Under the pieces are notes generated by a model, which was not told the DNA's origin, did not search any database, and worked only from the letters and a program-made list of their open reading frames with translations. This document shows positions 1 to 9,637 of a stretch of 64,000 bases of DNA, piece after piece. Location of the stretch: the NCBI RefSeq assembly GCF_002104475.1, contig NZ_NBOF01000003.1, positions 62,001-126,000 of the forward strand, in the 5' to 3' direction. Position numbers and translations under genes: made by a program. This stretch comes from Cognaticolwellia mytili (GTDB taxonomy: Bacteria > Pseudomonadota > Gammaproteobacteria > Enterobacterales > Alteromonadaceae). Numbering within the stretch: the first letter of the stretch is position 1; each line of letters starts with the position of its first letter.

Positions 1-1
1 A

Positions 2-1975
2 AATGCAAAAGGGAATATGGCAATTGTTTCAATGTCTATCTCATTCGTTGATGTTATTTTTGCTATTAATCAAGCGCTTGAAAATCAAGTGGCGATTGTA
101 GTATTTGACAAGCAGCAACAAGTTAAATTGGCGAATGCAAGAATTATTACTTCATCTGCACCTCAGTTGATGAAGATCTTATTTGCTAATCACCAATCAC
201 AAGAATTGCTATTAAATGTTAAGCAAGAAGGAGTGCAAATAGAACATAACGGCAAAAGTTATTTAATAAGCCTTTTGCCGCTAGCAGAATCGAACACACA
301 AAACTTTTTCATGGCACAAGTTGATGACGTTAGCTCTTTTACCGAGAAGTACCTTGACTATCGTTTGCAGTTTTTACTTTCTGCTGTTGCAATACTTATT
401 GTTATAGCCTTACTTGTTTATTTTGTTGCTGGCCCTTTTACCAAGAGACTATTGCTATTGTCAGATATTCTTCCGCTATTGGCGCGAAAAGAATTTGAGC
501 AATTTCGAAAAGTTAAAGTAGCCCCATCAAAAGTTTTTCTTGATGAAGTGGATGTTTTAATCAATGCCACAACGGAGTTGAGCTATGAACTCGAACAGTT
601 AAATACAGAGGTCACCCAGAAAACGCAAGAATTAGAAAATATTGCTATGTATGACTTATTAACAGGTCTACCTAATCGCAATATGCTCAGTTACCAGTTG
701 CGAAAAGTATTAAAAAGTGCCTCTCGAGAAAGTCGTAATGTTGGCGTTTTATTCTTAGATCTAGATGACTTTAAAAAAGTAAATGATACTCATGGCCATG
801 GTGAAGGGGACAAGTTACTGATTGAAGCAGCCAACCGCATTAACTTGAGTGTGGCTAGCAGCGATATCGTTTGTCGCTTTGGTGGCGATGAGTTTCTTAT
901 TTTACTTAATGAAAATATCTCATTAGATACAGCAGAAGAACTTGCAAAAGCGATTTTAAAAAGTTTTCAACAGCCGATTAAAGTTAATAGCAGTTTATTT
1001 TATGTTAGTTGTAGTATTGGCATTGCAATGACTGATGGGGAGTTAATTCAAGCGAGTGAGCTCATTAGCCATGCTGATATTGCTATGTATGAAGCAAAAG
1101 ACAATGGAGGTGATCAGTACTTTGTTTACCAAGGCGGTATGTTCCAACGTGTTGCACACCGAGTAATGATGGAAAGCGAAGTAAAGCAAGCTCTGGCGAA
1201 AGGGCAGTTTAGCTTAAGTTTACAACCTCAATTAGCTGCTAAAACCAATAAAATACATGGTTTTGAAGCACTTTTACGTTGGCAGCACCCTGAGCGAGGT
1301 ATGGTATCGCCAGATGACTTTATTCCAATCTTAGAAAACTCAGAACATATGATTGAACTTGGTTACTGGGTTATAAGACGATGTTTTGAGCTTTATCAAG
1401 AAATGAAGACTGTTGGTTTAGCTGATATCACTATCGCCATTAATCTTTCTGCAGGCCAATTTGCTGATGTTAAGTTGCTTGATTACTTGAAGGAGCTCCT
1501 TGAAGAGTTTGATTTATCCGCGAGTAACTTTGAACTTGAATTGACAGAGCAAATTTTAGTGAAAGATATTGATAAAGCTATTGAAACCATGAGTGCCATG
1601 CGCAGTTTAGGTTTTAGTTTTGCTATTGATGATTTTGGTACCGGTTACTCTTCTTTGGCATACCTAAAGCGTATGCCAGTTGATGTGATCAAAATAGATA
1701 AAAGTTTTGTTTTTGGCATGCTAGAAAATCATGCTGATTTTCAAATCATTATGTCGACTATTGCTATGGTGAAAAAGTTGGGACTAACAGTCATTGCTGA
1801 AGGTGTAGAAACTCAAGCACAATTACGTAGCTTAACTGAGCATGACTGCGATCTTATACAAGGCTATTACTTCTCGAAGCCTATCCCTGAAATTGAGTTA
1901 TTTGACTTTATTAATCGACAAATTATTGATGGTAAGTGGAAAGCTTTTATTAATTCAGACTCAACGGTTAATTAG
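2..1975 (+). CDS. GGDEF-EAL membrane protein (5' truncated by window edge)
   Basis: Bifunctional cyclic-di-GMP enzyme or sensor at the inner membrane. The frame is open to the left edge of the window, so the true start probably lies outside; the first ATG inside is at 17. Counting from that ATG, the N-terminal ~115 residues look like the end of a periplasmic sensor region, followed by a membrane helix at about 118-140 and a linker. The GGDEF domain carries an intact FGGDEF near residue 290 (diguanylate cyclase signature). The EAL domain starts with EALLRW near 416 and keeps INLSAGQF, ELELTEQ, DDFGTGYSS and AEGVET, so phosphodiesterase activity is expected. Which activity dominates cannot be read from sequence. 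It converges on dsbD across a bidirectional terminator. Confidence 0.93.
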   Translation, partial: NAKGNMAIVSMSISFVDVIFAINQALENQVAIVVFDKQQQVKLANARIITSSAPQLMKILFANHQSQELLLNVKQEGVQIEHNGKSYLISLLPLAESNTQNFFMAQVDDVSSFTEKYLDYRLQFLLSAVAILIVIALLVYFVAGPFTKRLLLLSDILPLLARKEFEQFRKVKVAPSKVFLDEVDVLINATTELSYELEQLNTEVTQKTQELENIAMYDLLTGLPNRNMLSYQLRKVLKSASRESRNVGVLFLDLDDFKKVNDTHGHGEGDKLLIEAANRINLSVASSDIVCRFGGDEFLILLNENISLDTAEELAKAILKSFQQPIKVNSSLFYVSCSIGIAMTDGELIQASELISHADIAMYEAKDNGGDQYFVYQGGMFQRVAHRVMMESEVKQALAKGQFSLSLQPQLAAKTNKIHGFEALLRWQHPERGMVSPDDFIPILENSEHMIELGYWVIRRCFELYQEMKTVGLADITIAINLSAGQFADVKLLDYLKELLEEFDLSASNFELELTEQILVKDIDKAIETMSAMRSLGFSFAIDDFGTGYSSLAYLKRMPVDVIKIDKSFVFGMLENHADFQIIMSTIAMVKKLGLTVIAEGVETQAQLRSLTEHDCDLIQGYYFSKPIPEIELFDFINRQIIDGKWKAFINSDSTVN

Positions 1976-2076
1976 TTTTGTATTGAATATATTATTAACT
2001 TTTATTGGTGTGTGTTGATGTTTATGCAATTTTAAGTCATGAGAATACAGGCAATTAAACTGTTTATTTTGGGTAA

Positions 2077-2106
2077 TAAAAAAAGCGCCTAACGGCGCTT
2101 TTTTTC
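2077..2106. terminator. Bidirectional rho-independent terminator
   Basis: The stem AGCGCC/GGCGCT with a TAAC loop has an A-run on its left and a T-run on its right, so it can terminate the GGDEF-EAL gene (plus) and dsbD (minus). Confidence 0.9.
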
Positions 2107-2134
2107 TGTTTGTTTGACCCGTCCTAAATAAGGT

Positions 2135-3952
2135 TTATTGAGCAAACGTTTTAGTTACATGCGCAGAAAAGTCATCAGCACCCATAAAACCAGTAACACG
2201 GCGTTGAGTTAACTCATTACCTGATTTGTCAAAAAATAGAATTGATGGTAACCCGAATATTTCAAAATGCGACATCAACTCAACACTATCTGTTGAACCA
2301 GTATCAGTTAAATCAATTTGTAGTAGCACAGAGCCAGCAAGAGCATTTTGTACGTTTGCTTCAAAGAAGGTGTATTCTTCAAATTCCTTACAAGCCACAC
2401 ACCAGTCAGCATAAAGATCAACCATCACCGTTTTTCCCTCAGCATTAGCTTTTGCAATTGCTTGATTCATTTCAGTTAAGTTTTTCACGTGTTCAAAACC
2501 ATGTTGCGGAGTTTGTTGTGAAACTGAAATTTGTGCTGTTGGATAAACCAATTGATAAGCTTTGTTCGCACCCAAAAAGAAGATTAAGAATATTATGATG
2601 CTACGTAAACCGAAACCAAATGTTTTCGCTGAGTCTTGGTTTACCGTATAAAAATAACCGGCAGTTGCTAAAACAAGCACAATCCACATTACGTCAATAA
2701 CTAGAACAGGTAAGAAACGTTCAAGTAAGAAAATTGGCACAGCAAGTAGCAACAAGCCAAAAATGTTCTTAATAACATTCATCCAATTACCCGCTTTAGG
2801 CAGTAATTTACCACCTGAACTACCTAAAATAAGTAGTGGCAAGCCCATGCCTAAACTTAAAGCGTACAACGCTGATGCGCCTAATAGTATGTCGCCAGAT
2901 TGAGAAATATATAACAGCGCACCTGTTAATGGCGCAGTAGTACACGGTGATGCCACCAAACCTGAAATAGCCCCCATGACTAAAACACCAACATATGAGC
3001 CACCTTTTTGACTACTGCTGACTTGGTTTAACTTGTTCTGCCAGCTGCTGGGTAAAGCTAAATTAAATACGCCAAACATTGAGAGTGCTAAGAAGATAAA
3101 TAATACACTTAGGGCAATTAACACTACGGGATGTTGAAACATTGCTTGAAATTGCGCGCCAGCAATAGCCACTACAATACCAAGTATGGTGTAGGTTACT
3201 GCCATACCTTGCACGTAGAAAAAGGATAATGTGAAGGCTTTTTTAGTCGATAATTTATCACCTTGACCGACAATGATTCCGGTTAAAATTGGATACATTG
3301 GGAATACACATGGAGTAAAAGATAGCAATAAACCACCAACGAAAAACGCGGCTAAAGTTAACCAAACACTGTCACTTTTAAGCATGTCAGCTAATTGGTG
3401 TTGTTCGCTACTACTTGTTTCCGTTTCAGTTGAGCTATTGCTTGTGCTAAGGGCGCTTAATACCGCGTCATTAGCTGAAGTTGTTTTGATTACTTCAGTT
3501 AAATCTAGCGTTTTCTTAGTTGGCGGGTAACATAAACCTTTTTCTGCACAACCTTGGTAACGAATGATGATATTGGCGTTATCACTCGCTTGTGCAATAT
3601 CGATAGTAAAATCGAGTTGGCCAGTAAATATTTGCTGAACACCAAAAAATTCATCTTCGTGATGCTCGCCTTCTGGCAAATTTACCGGAACAATAGTCGC
3701 ATTGTTAACGGTGAATTTAAATTGATGGCGGTAAAGGTAGTAGCCGTCAGCAATATTAAAGCTAACCTGTAACTTGTTTTTTTGCTGGTGAAAATCAAAA
3801 ATGAATGCATCATCAACTTTTAAAAACTCGTCGTCATTACTAAACAATGACGCCGGAGCATTAAAAATTGAATCTTGCGCATGTACCACTGGTACATGAC
3901 TAAAAGATAGGCAAGTAAGAATTAACCAAAAAACAGCAACAATTTTTTTCAT
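2135..3952 (-). CDS. dsbD: Thiol:disulfide interchange protein DsbD
   Basis: Carries electrons from cytoplasmic thioredoxin across the inner membrane to periplasmic thiol-reducing partners such as DsbC and CcmG. The order is a signal peptide ending near VHAQD, an N-terminal immunoglobulin-like alpha domain with CAEKGLC (redox cysteine pair), an eight-helix membrane domain with the cysteines of FTPCVFP and SPCTTAP, and a C-terminal thioredoxin domain with the active site WCVAC. At 605 residues the length is normal for the family. It lies 5 nt downstream of cutA on the same strand; dsbD-cutA is also adjacent in E. coli, so co-transcription is likely. Confidence 0.96.
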   Translation of the reverse strand: MKKIVAVFWLILTCLSFSHVPVVHAQDSIFNAPASLFSNDDEFLKVDDAFIFDFHQQKNKLQVSFNIADGYYLYRHQFKFTVNNATIVPVNLPEGEHHEDEFFGVQQIFTGQLDFTIDIAQASDNANIIIRYQGCAEKGLCYPPTKKTLDLTEVIKTTSANDAVLSALSTSNSSTETETSSSEQHQLADMLKSDSVWLTLAAFFVGGLLLSFTPCVFPMYPILTGIIVGQGDKLSTKKAFTLSFFYVQGMAVTYTILGIVVAIAGAQFQAMFQHPVVLIALSVLFIFLALSMFGVFNLALPSSWQNKLNQVSSSQKGGSYVGVLVMGAISGLVASPCTTAPLTGALLYISQSGDILLGASALYALSLGMGLPLLILGSSGGKLLPKAGNWMNVIKNIFGLLLLAVPIFLLERFLPVLVIDVMWIVLVLATAGYFYTVNQDSAKTFGFGLRSIIIFLIFFLGANKAYQLVYPTAQISVSQQTPQHGFEHVKNLTEMNQAIAKANAEGKTVMVDLYADWCVACKEFEEYTFFEANVQNALAGSVLLQIDLTDTGSTDSVELMSHFEIFGLPSILFFDKSGNELTQRRVTGFMGADDFSAHVTKTFAQ

Positions 3953-3957
3953 AACCG

Positions 3958-4269
3958 TTATTTTAAAGACTCATTAATCCAGTTTAAGTATTGATGATCG
4001 CCTTGCTGGATGTTCAACGCGATAACTTCAGGAGTGTCGTACGGATGTAATTGCTTAATTCTATCATTAAGCAATTCAAAATATTCACATTTACTTTTTA
4101 TGAATAGCTGTACTTCTGTCTCTCTGACTATATTTTCTTGCCACAGGTATACCGAGGTAATGTTCGGTAAAATATTAACACAAGCGGCAAGCTTCTCTGT
4201 TACTAATTCATCTGCGATTTTTTGTGCTATTGCAGAAGTTGGACAGGTGCACAACGTTACTTGATACAT
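3958..4269 (-). CDS. cutA: Divalent-cation tolerance protein CutA
   Basis: Small cytoplasmic trimeric protein of the CutA1 family, historically linked to copper and divalent-metal tolerance; the mechanism is unresolved. The family pattern is visible: CTCPTSAIAQKIADELV, then KLAACVNILP, then HPYDTPEVIAL near the C terminus. The frame could begin at a TTG at 4284, but the ATG at 4269 is preceded by GAGG with a 9-nt spacer and gives the usual length of 103 residues, so 4269 was chosen. It heads the cutA-dsbD pair. Confidence 0.93.
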   Translation of the reverse strand: MYQVTLCTCPTSAIAQKIADELVTEKLAACVNILPNITSVYLWQENIVRETEVQLFIKSKCEYFELLNDRIKQLHPYDTPEVIALNIQQGDHQYLNWINESLK

Positions 4270-4481
4270 TATCAAAGACCTCAATAAAAAACTTATTTTG
4301 TCGCAATCTTATATTATTGTAACAATGTAATTGACTGTTTATTGCACTTGCTCAATAAAATGAATAACAAAAAACAAAAGTTCAATTAAGTGATGTCACG
4401 TTTTTCAGTGTGTAAATATGGCCCATGTCAGTTAATTAGCTGAACTAAGTCGGCTGAAAAGCACCTAAAATCATTGTTCGG

Positions 4482-4509
4482 TTGAAAAAGACCCGTGAAC
4501 CCCCATATA
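4482..4509 (+). promoter_or_regulatory. Sigma-32-like heat-shock promoter upstream of fxsA
   Basis: TTGAAA (4482-4487), a 13-nt spacer and CCCCATAT (4501-4508) fit the sigma-32 consensus CTTGAAA/CCCCATNT closely. It ends 30 nt before the fxsA start. It was seen by eye and not scored. Confidence 0.65.
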
Positions 4510-4538
4510 AGTTTCACTAAAGATTATTAGGAGCGACT

Positions 4539-5060
4539 ATGTTTCGTCTTTTATTTGTACTTTTTATTATTATTCCTATTATCGAAATCACTGTGTTGAT
4601 GCAAGTCGGCGCCGTTTTTGGGTTATGGCCAACTATTGCTATTGTTATTTTTACTGCTTGGTTAGGGGCTAAGTATGTTCGCCAACAAGGGCTTTCAACC
4701 TTGAACTCTGTGCAAACCAAAATGGCTCAAGGACAAATGCCGTCTGACGAAATAGTGACTGGATTAATGTTACTCGTTGCGGGCGTATTTTTGGTAACAC
4801 CTGGCTTTGTTACTGATTTTTTTGGCTTGAGTTTATTAATTCCTGCGGTTCGAAATACTATTGTTAATAGTGTTAAGTCACAGCTTAAAACTAATGGTGC
4901 TGGTGGCCAGCATTTTCAGTTTCATACGCATAGTCATGTTCACAACCAAGAGCAAAGCCAAGACGATTTTGCTCAACAACAAGAAGCACCCTTTCAAGAG
5001 CATATTCAATCACCTCATAAAGGCCAAACCTTAGACGGTGAATTTGAGCGTAAAGATTAA
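4539..5060 (+). CDS. fxsA: FxsA family membrane protein
   Basis: Small inner-membrane protein; in E. coli, extra FxsA relieves F-plasmid exclusion of phage T7, but its normal role is unknown. Visible features are a hydrophobic N terminus starting MFRLLFVLFIIIPIIE, a second helix near residues 26-46, the conserved basic motif GAKYVRQQGL, and a hydrophobic segment with TPGFVTDFFGLSLLIPAVR. The C-terminal ~50 residues form a polar tail rich in His and Gln (HTHSHVH) and lacking a fold signature. TTAGGAG 6 nt before the ATG fixes the start. It precedes groES, as in E. coli, with a heat-shock-like promoter in front. Confidence 0.93.
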   Translation: MFRLLFVLFIIIPIIEITVLMQVGAVFGLWPTIAIVIFTAWLGAKYVRQQGLSTLNSVQTKMAQGQMPSDEIVTGLMLLVAGVFLVTPGFVTDFFGLSLLIPAVRNTIVNSVKSQLKTNGAGGQHFQFHTHSHVHNQEQSQDDFAQQQEAPFQEHIQSPHKGQTLDGEFERKD

Positions 5061-5066
5061 AATTCT

Positions 5067-5106
5067 TAAGATGGGGCTTGTGAAGTTTTTTTTAATCCCC
5101 ATCTTA
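5067..5106 (+). promoter_or_regulatory. Sigma-32-like promoter of groESL inside a 10-bp inverted repeat
   Basis: CTTGTG (5077-5082), 14 nt, then CCCCATCT (5097-5104) resembles a sigma-32 promoter. TAAGATGGGG (5067-5076) and CCCCATCTTA (5097-5106) form a perfect 10-bp inverted repeat that contains the -10 box. The hairpin may also end fxsA transcripts. No CIRCE/HrcA operator is present. Confidence 0.7.
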
Positions 5107-5177
5107 CTTTTACAAGTAAATAGTAATAAAACTAAATTCTTTATTTTTTATTAAATAGAACTTCCCAGGAGAAAGAA

Positions 5178-5468
5178 ATGAGTATTCGTCCATTACACGA
5201 TCGTGTGATCATTAAGCGTAAAGCAGTTGAGTCAAAATCTGCTGGCGGTATTGTATTAACAGGTAGCGCAGCTGAAAAATCGACACGCGGTGAAGTTATT
5301 GCTGTTGGCAACGGCCGAATTCTAGAAAACGGTGAAGTGCGCGCTTTAGACGTAAAAATTGGCGATCAAGTGATCTTCAGTGAAGGCTACGGCATGAAGA
5401 CTGAAAAAATCGACGGTGAAGAAGTACTAATTTTGTCAGAAGCTGACATTTTAGCCATCGTAGAATAA
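5178..5468 (+). CDS. groES: Co-chaperonin GroES
   Basis: Heptameric lid of the GroEL folding chamber in the cytoplasm. At 96 residues it is full length. The family signatures [11 protein letters not shown] at the N terminus, the mobile loop around [19 protein letters not shown], and the C-terminal end [12 protein letters not shown] are intact. CAGGAG lies 8 nt before the ATG. It is followed after 78 nt by groEL, forming the standard heat-shock operon. Confidence 0.98.
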   Translation: MSIRPLHDRVIIKRKAVESKSAGGIVLTGSAAEKSTRGEVIAVGNGRILENGEVRALDVKIGDQVIFSEGYGMKTEKIDGEEVLILSEADILAIVE

Positions 5469-5534
5469 TAGACATTATCTATTAACCACTCATTTTATTG
5501 TATTGATCTAAATCGATACAAAAACAGAATTTAA

Positions 5535-7199
<1,665 letters not shown>

Positions 7200-7240
7200 T
7201 AGATTTTAAATCTATAACTGAAGCTCTAACCATTTAAACG

Positions 7241-7271
7241 AAAGCCTGAATAGTGATATTCAGGCTTTTTT
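7241..7271 (+). terminator. Rho-independent terminator of groESL
   Basis: AAGCCTGAATA and TATTCAGGCTT flank a short GTGA loop and are followed by a T-run. Confidence 0.93.
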
Positions 7272-7325
7272 GTTATGAATTAATTTTGCTTTTGAAGTTA
7301 CTCGGGAGCAGTTATTAACGATTTA

Positions 7326-7751
7326 TCAAGCTACAACTGGTGGCCATTTATATGCGTATTGCAAAATTGCAATCGAGATCACAATTTCTACACCAGTTAA
7401 AAATAGATAGAACGCCCAACCACCAGATAAGTTTACTCCGATAAGCAAGATTATATAAAACATCGGTAATATTATATTTAGCCAACGATTTACTTTTGGT
7501 TTTAGTACTAAGGTGAAAAATATCATGGCACTAGGTATTACCATGAGAAATGCGACGGCAAAAAATTCTAATTGAGTTTCAGTCGTTGCTTTAACTTCCA
7601 TCGCTTCAAGCAAAACTCCAGGTATGTAAATTTCTATATAATCGCCGTATACATAGCAAAACATAATCGTTACCCAAAGCGCTGAAATTTTCAGTTTTAC
7701 GTTTATTTGAAGGTCTTCAAAAACTCTTACTGTACTATTTATTGAACTCAC
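7326..7751 (-). CDS. DUF6326-like four-helix membrane protein
   Basis: Unknown function. The protein has about four hydrophobic segments, with conserved-looking phrases FCYVYGDYIEIYIPG and LKPKVNRWLNIILPM that resemble the DUF6326 family of small bacterial membrane proteins (family assignment from memory). The open frame reaches a TTG at 7763, but the GTG at 7751 is preceded by GGAG with a 6-nt spacer and was chosen, giving 141 residues. It is a lone gene converging on groEL, at the left border of the accessory region. Confidence 0.7.
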   Translation of the reverse strand: MSSINSTVRVFEDLQINVKLKISALWVTIMFCYVYGDYIEIYIPGVLLEAMEVKATTETQLEFFAVAFLMVIPSAMIFFTLVLKPKVNRWLNIILPMFYIILLIGVNLSGGWAFYLFLTGVEIVISIAILQYAYKWPPVVA

Positions 7752-8036
7752 TTCTATCTCCAATTTTCTGTTTGTCGCGTCACCTATTTAATAGAAAATA
7801 GGTGTTGGTTAAGGTAATTGATGAAGGAAAATGTCAAAGTTTGTAATAACTTTCCCCAACGATAAAGTAGTCATAATACTTTTTGTACGACTCCCTTTCG
7901 GCTAAAAAATAATATGCTTTATAAAAAGTTATGTCGTCCGAGACTAGAAGCGCGGACACTTTTTTGTATGGATTTATGCGGATAATGAAGTAGAGTTAAA
8001 CACTTAAATATTTAAGTGTATTAAAAGGTATGGAAC

Positions 8037-9233
8037 TTGGCCGACCCTATAGTAATGACTCTCACCTTGATTATGATTGGACAAATATTATTAAGTGTTC
8101 CCGTACTTCTAACTAGAGCAAAAGAATCTGTAATATATCTACCGTTAGTGCTTTTTTTATTCGCCATTTGCATCTTAGCAATACTGCCATTAGTTCACGT
8201 CCAATTTTCTAGTGGTTATCAAATTTATAGCGCAATAGCATTCCCAAGTCTTTTTGTGTTGTGCCCGTCCTTATGGTTTTATGTTGAAGGAGTTACCGCT
8301 GAAAAACCTTGGGAATTGAATATAAAGCAAGCTCGTCATTTTGTTTTATTATTGCCGGCAGTGTTAGTTAGCATGATGATATTGTTTATGCCAAAAGATA
8401 TGCATACTGCAATATTTATTGATGATTTGGAGGTGTTAGAGCCATTCGCTATCACCTTAATGGTAAGCCTATTAATTATGATACTTCTTTGGCTCGGGCA
8501 ATGCGTTTATACGTTTTTTCGTATTACTCGTCGTTTAGTTACTTATCGAAAGCAGCTAAAAAATGTATTTTCTAATAATGAAGGTAAAGAGCTTAAGTGG
8601 ATGAACTGGCTATTACTCGTTGCTATTAGTACCTGGCTATTTTCTTTAGTTACAGTGCTCACTTCAAACCTGTTTGACAGTTTTCTATTCAGTTTAAGAG
8701 CAGAGAGCTTACTTTCGTTGCTATTAGTATGGAGCTTGATTCATTTTGGTTTGCAGCAAAAACCAGGCTTTGTTGGTTCGAATGACGAAGTAACAGAAGA
8801 TTTAGCGTCTCAAAATGATAATGAAGACTCCACATTAGATGCCCCAACAAAATATCAGCGCTCAGCGCTAGATACAGAGCAATCAAAACGTATTGCAAAT
8901 AAAATAAATGATATTATGGAAAAAGAAAAGCTCTATTTAGATTCAAGTTTAACTCTGCAAAAACTTTCAAACTATGTAGCTATTTCTCCCAACTATATTT
9001 CTCAAACGCTTAATGAAACGTTATCTATGAATTTTTTTGATTTCATCAACAAATGGCGTATTGAGGCGGCTAAACCGAAAATATTGACGAATCAAGATAC
9101 TGTCCTTAATGTCGCACTTGCAGTTGGTTTTAATGCTAGATCTTCTTTTTATAAAGCGTTTAAACAAGAGACAGGGAAAACCCCAAGTGAGTTTCGTAAG
9201 CAATATAGTTCAACACTGAAAACCACAAATTGA
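8037..9233 (+). CDS. Membrane-anchored AraC-family transcriptional regulator
   Basis: The N-terminal ~240 residues carry about seven hydrophobic helices. A polar linker follows, and the C-terminal ~110 residues form an AraC-type double helix-turn-helix (YVAISPNYISQTLNE, then ALAVGFNARSSFYKAFKQET and TGKTPSEFRKQY). This architecture suggests a regulator that senses a ligand at the membrane. The start is TTG at 8037: AAGG lies 8 nt upstream, whereas the ATG at 8030 is out of frame and too close to that site. It stands 400 nt before a TonB-dependent receptor on the same strand, which may be its target; the ligand is unknown. Confidence 0.85.
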   Translation: MADPIVMTLTLIMIGQILLSVPVLLTRAKESVIYLPLVLFLFAICILAILPLVHVQFSSGYQIYSAIAFPSLFVLCPSLWFYVEGVTAEKPWELNIKQARHFVLLLPAVLVSMMILFMPKDMHTAIFIDDLEVLEPFAITLMVSLLIMILLWLGQCVYTFFRITRRLVTYRKQLKNVFSNNEGKELKWMNWLLLVAISTWLFSLVTVLTSNLFDSFLFSLRAESLLSLLLVWSLIHFGLQQKPGFVGSNDEVTEDLASQNDNEDSTLDAPTKYQRSALDTEQSKRIANKINDIMEKEKLYLDSSLTLQKLSNYVAISPNYISQTLNETLSMNFFDFINKWRIEAAKPKILTNQDTVLNVALAVGFNARSSFYKAFKQETGKTPSEFRKQYSSTLKTTN

Positions 9234-9637
9234 TCTCTCAGAGTTTCAGAAACATATATTTTTAAGAGCACAAAAAATAGGTAAGCTTTTGAGGTATTAA
9301 AAATTAGTTTTGGTGAAGAAGTGGCTAGAAACTGAGCTGTGTTTATTACCATAAAGGGCAAGGAGAGATGATGTTTTTAACATTAAATATGTCTCCTAGT
9401 ATTAATGTAAGTCTGTTGTCATAAACAGTATAATTTTTTCTCTGGAAAAAAATATTTACTTCTAAAAATATTCAATAAATCAATGTGATTTTGTGTTCTT
9501 ATTTGAGAGTATGTTCATAGTAGCACCATAAAATGCTTGCTTTTAAAGGTTAAGTGTTTAGTTTGTAGAAAAATAGATGGTGAATTATTCGTTTGAATAA
9601 GTGAATAAATAAACAAAAATAGTAAAGGGTATTATTT
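9234..9637 (+). promoter_or_regulatory. 404-nt AT-rich leader region of the TonB receptor gene
   Basis: No full gene is present. It contains a possible 17-codon reading frame (9371-9424) and a small inverted repeat, TTATTC GTTT GAATAA (9585-9600), 37 nt before the receptor ATG, which could be a regulator site. Confidence 0.4.
9371..9424 (+). CDS. Possible 17-residue leader peptide
   Basis: ATG at 9371 is preceded by AAGGAG with a 5-nt spacer, the strongest ribosome-binding site in the local region; the frame ends at TAA 9422-9424 and encodes MFLTLNMSPSINVSLLS. AGGAGA (9361-9366) can pair with TCTCCT (9392-9397), which would hide the site. It could be a regulatory leader for the receptor gene or a chance occurrence; no homology can be claimed. 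Confidence 0.3.
   Translation: MFLTLNMSPSINVSLLS

Noticed and set aside
5067-5106. Inverted repeat before groES as a CIRCE element
   Set aside because: The arms do not match TTAGCACTC/GAGTGCTAA and the loop is 20 nt rather than 9.
7936-7966. Possible terminator GTCCG/CGGAC followed by T-run
   Set aside because: Only a 5-bp stem with a 12-nt loop and no gene ending just before it.
8030-8116. ATG at 8030 as start of a short overlapping gene
   Set aside because: The frame is 28 codons, and the ribosome-binding site is only 1 nt away; that site fits the TTG at 8037.
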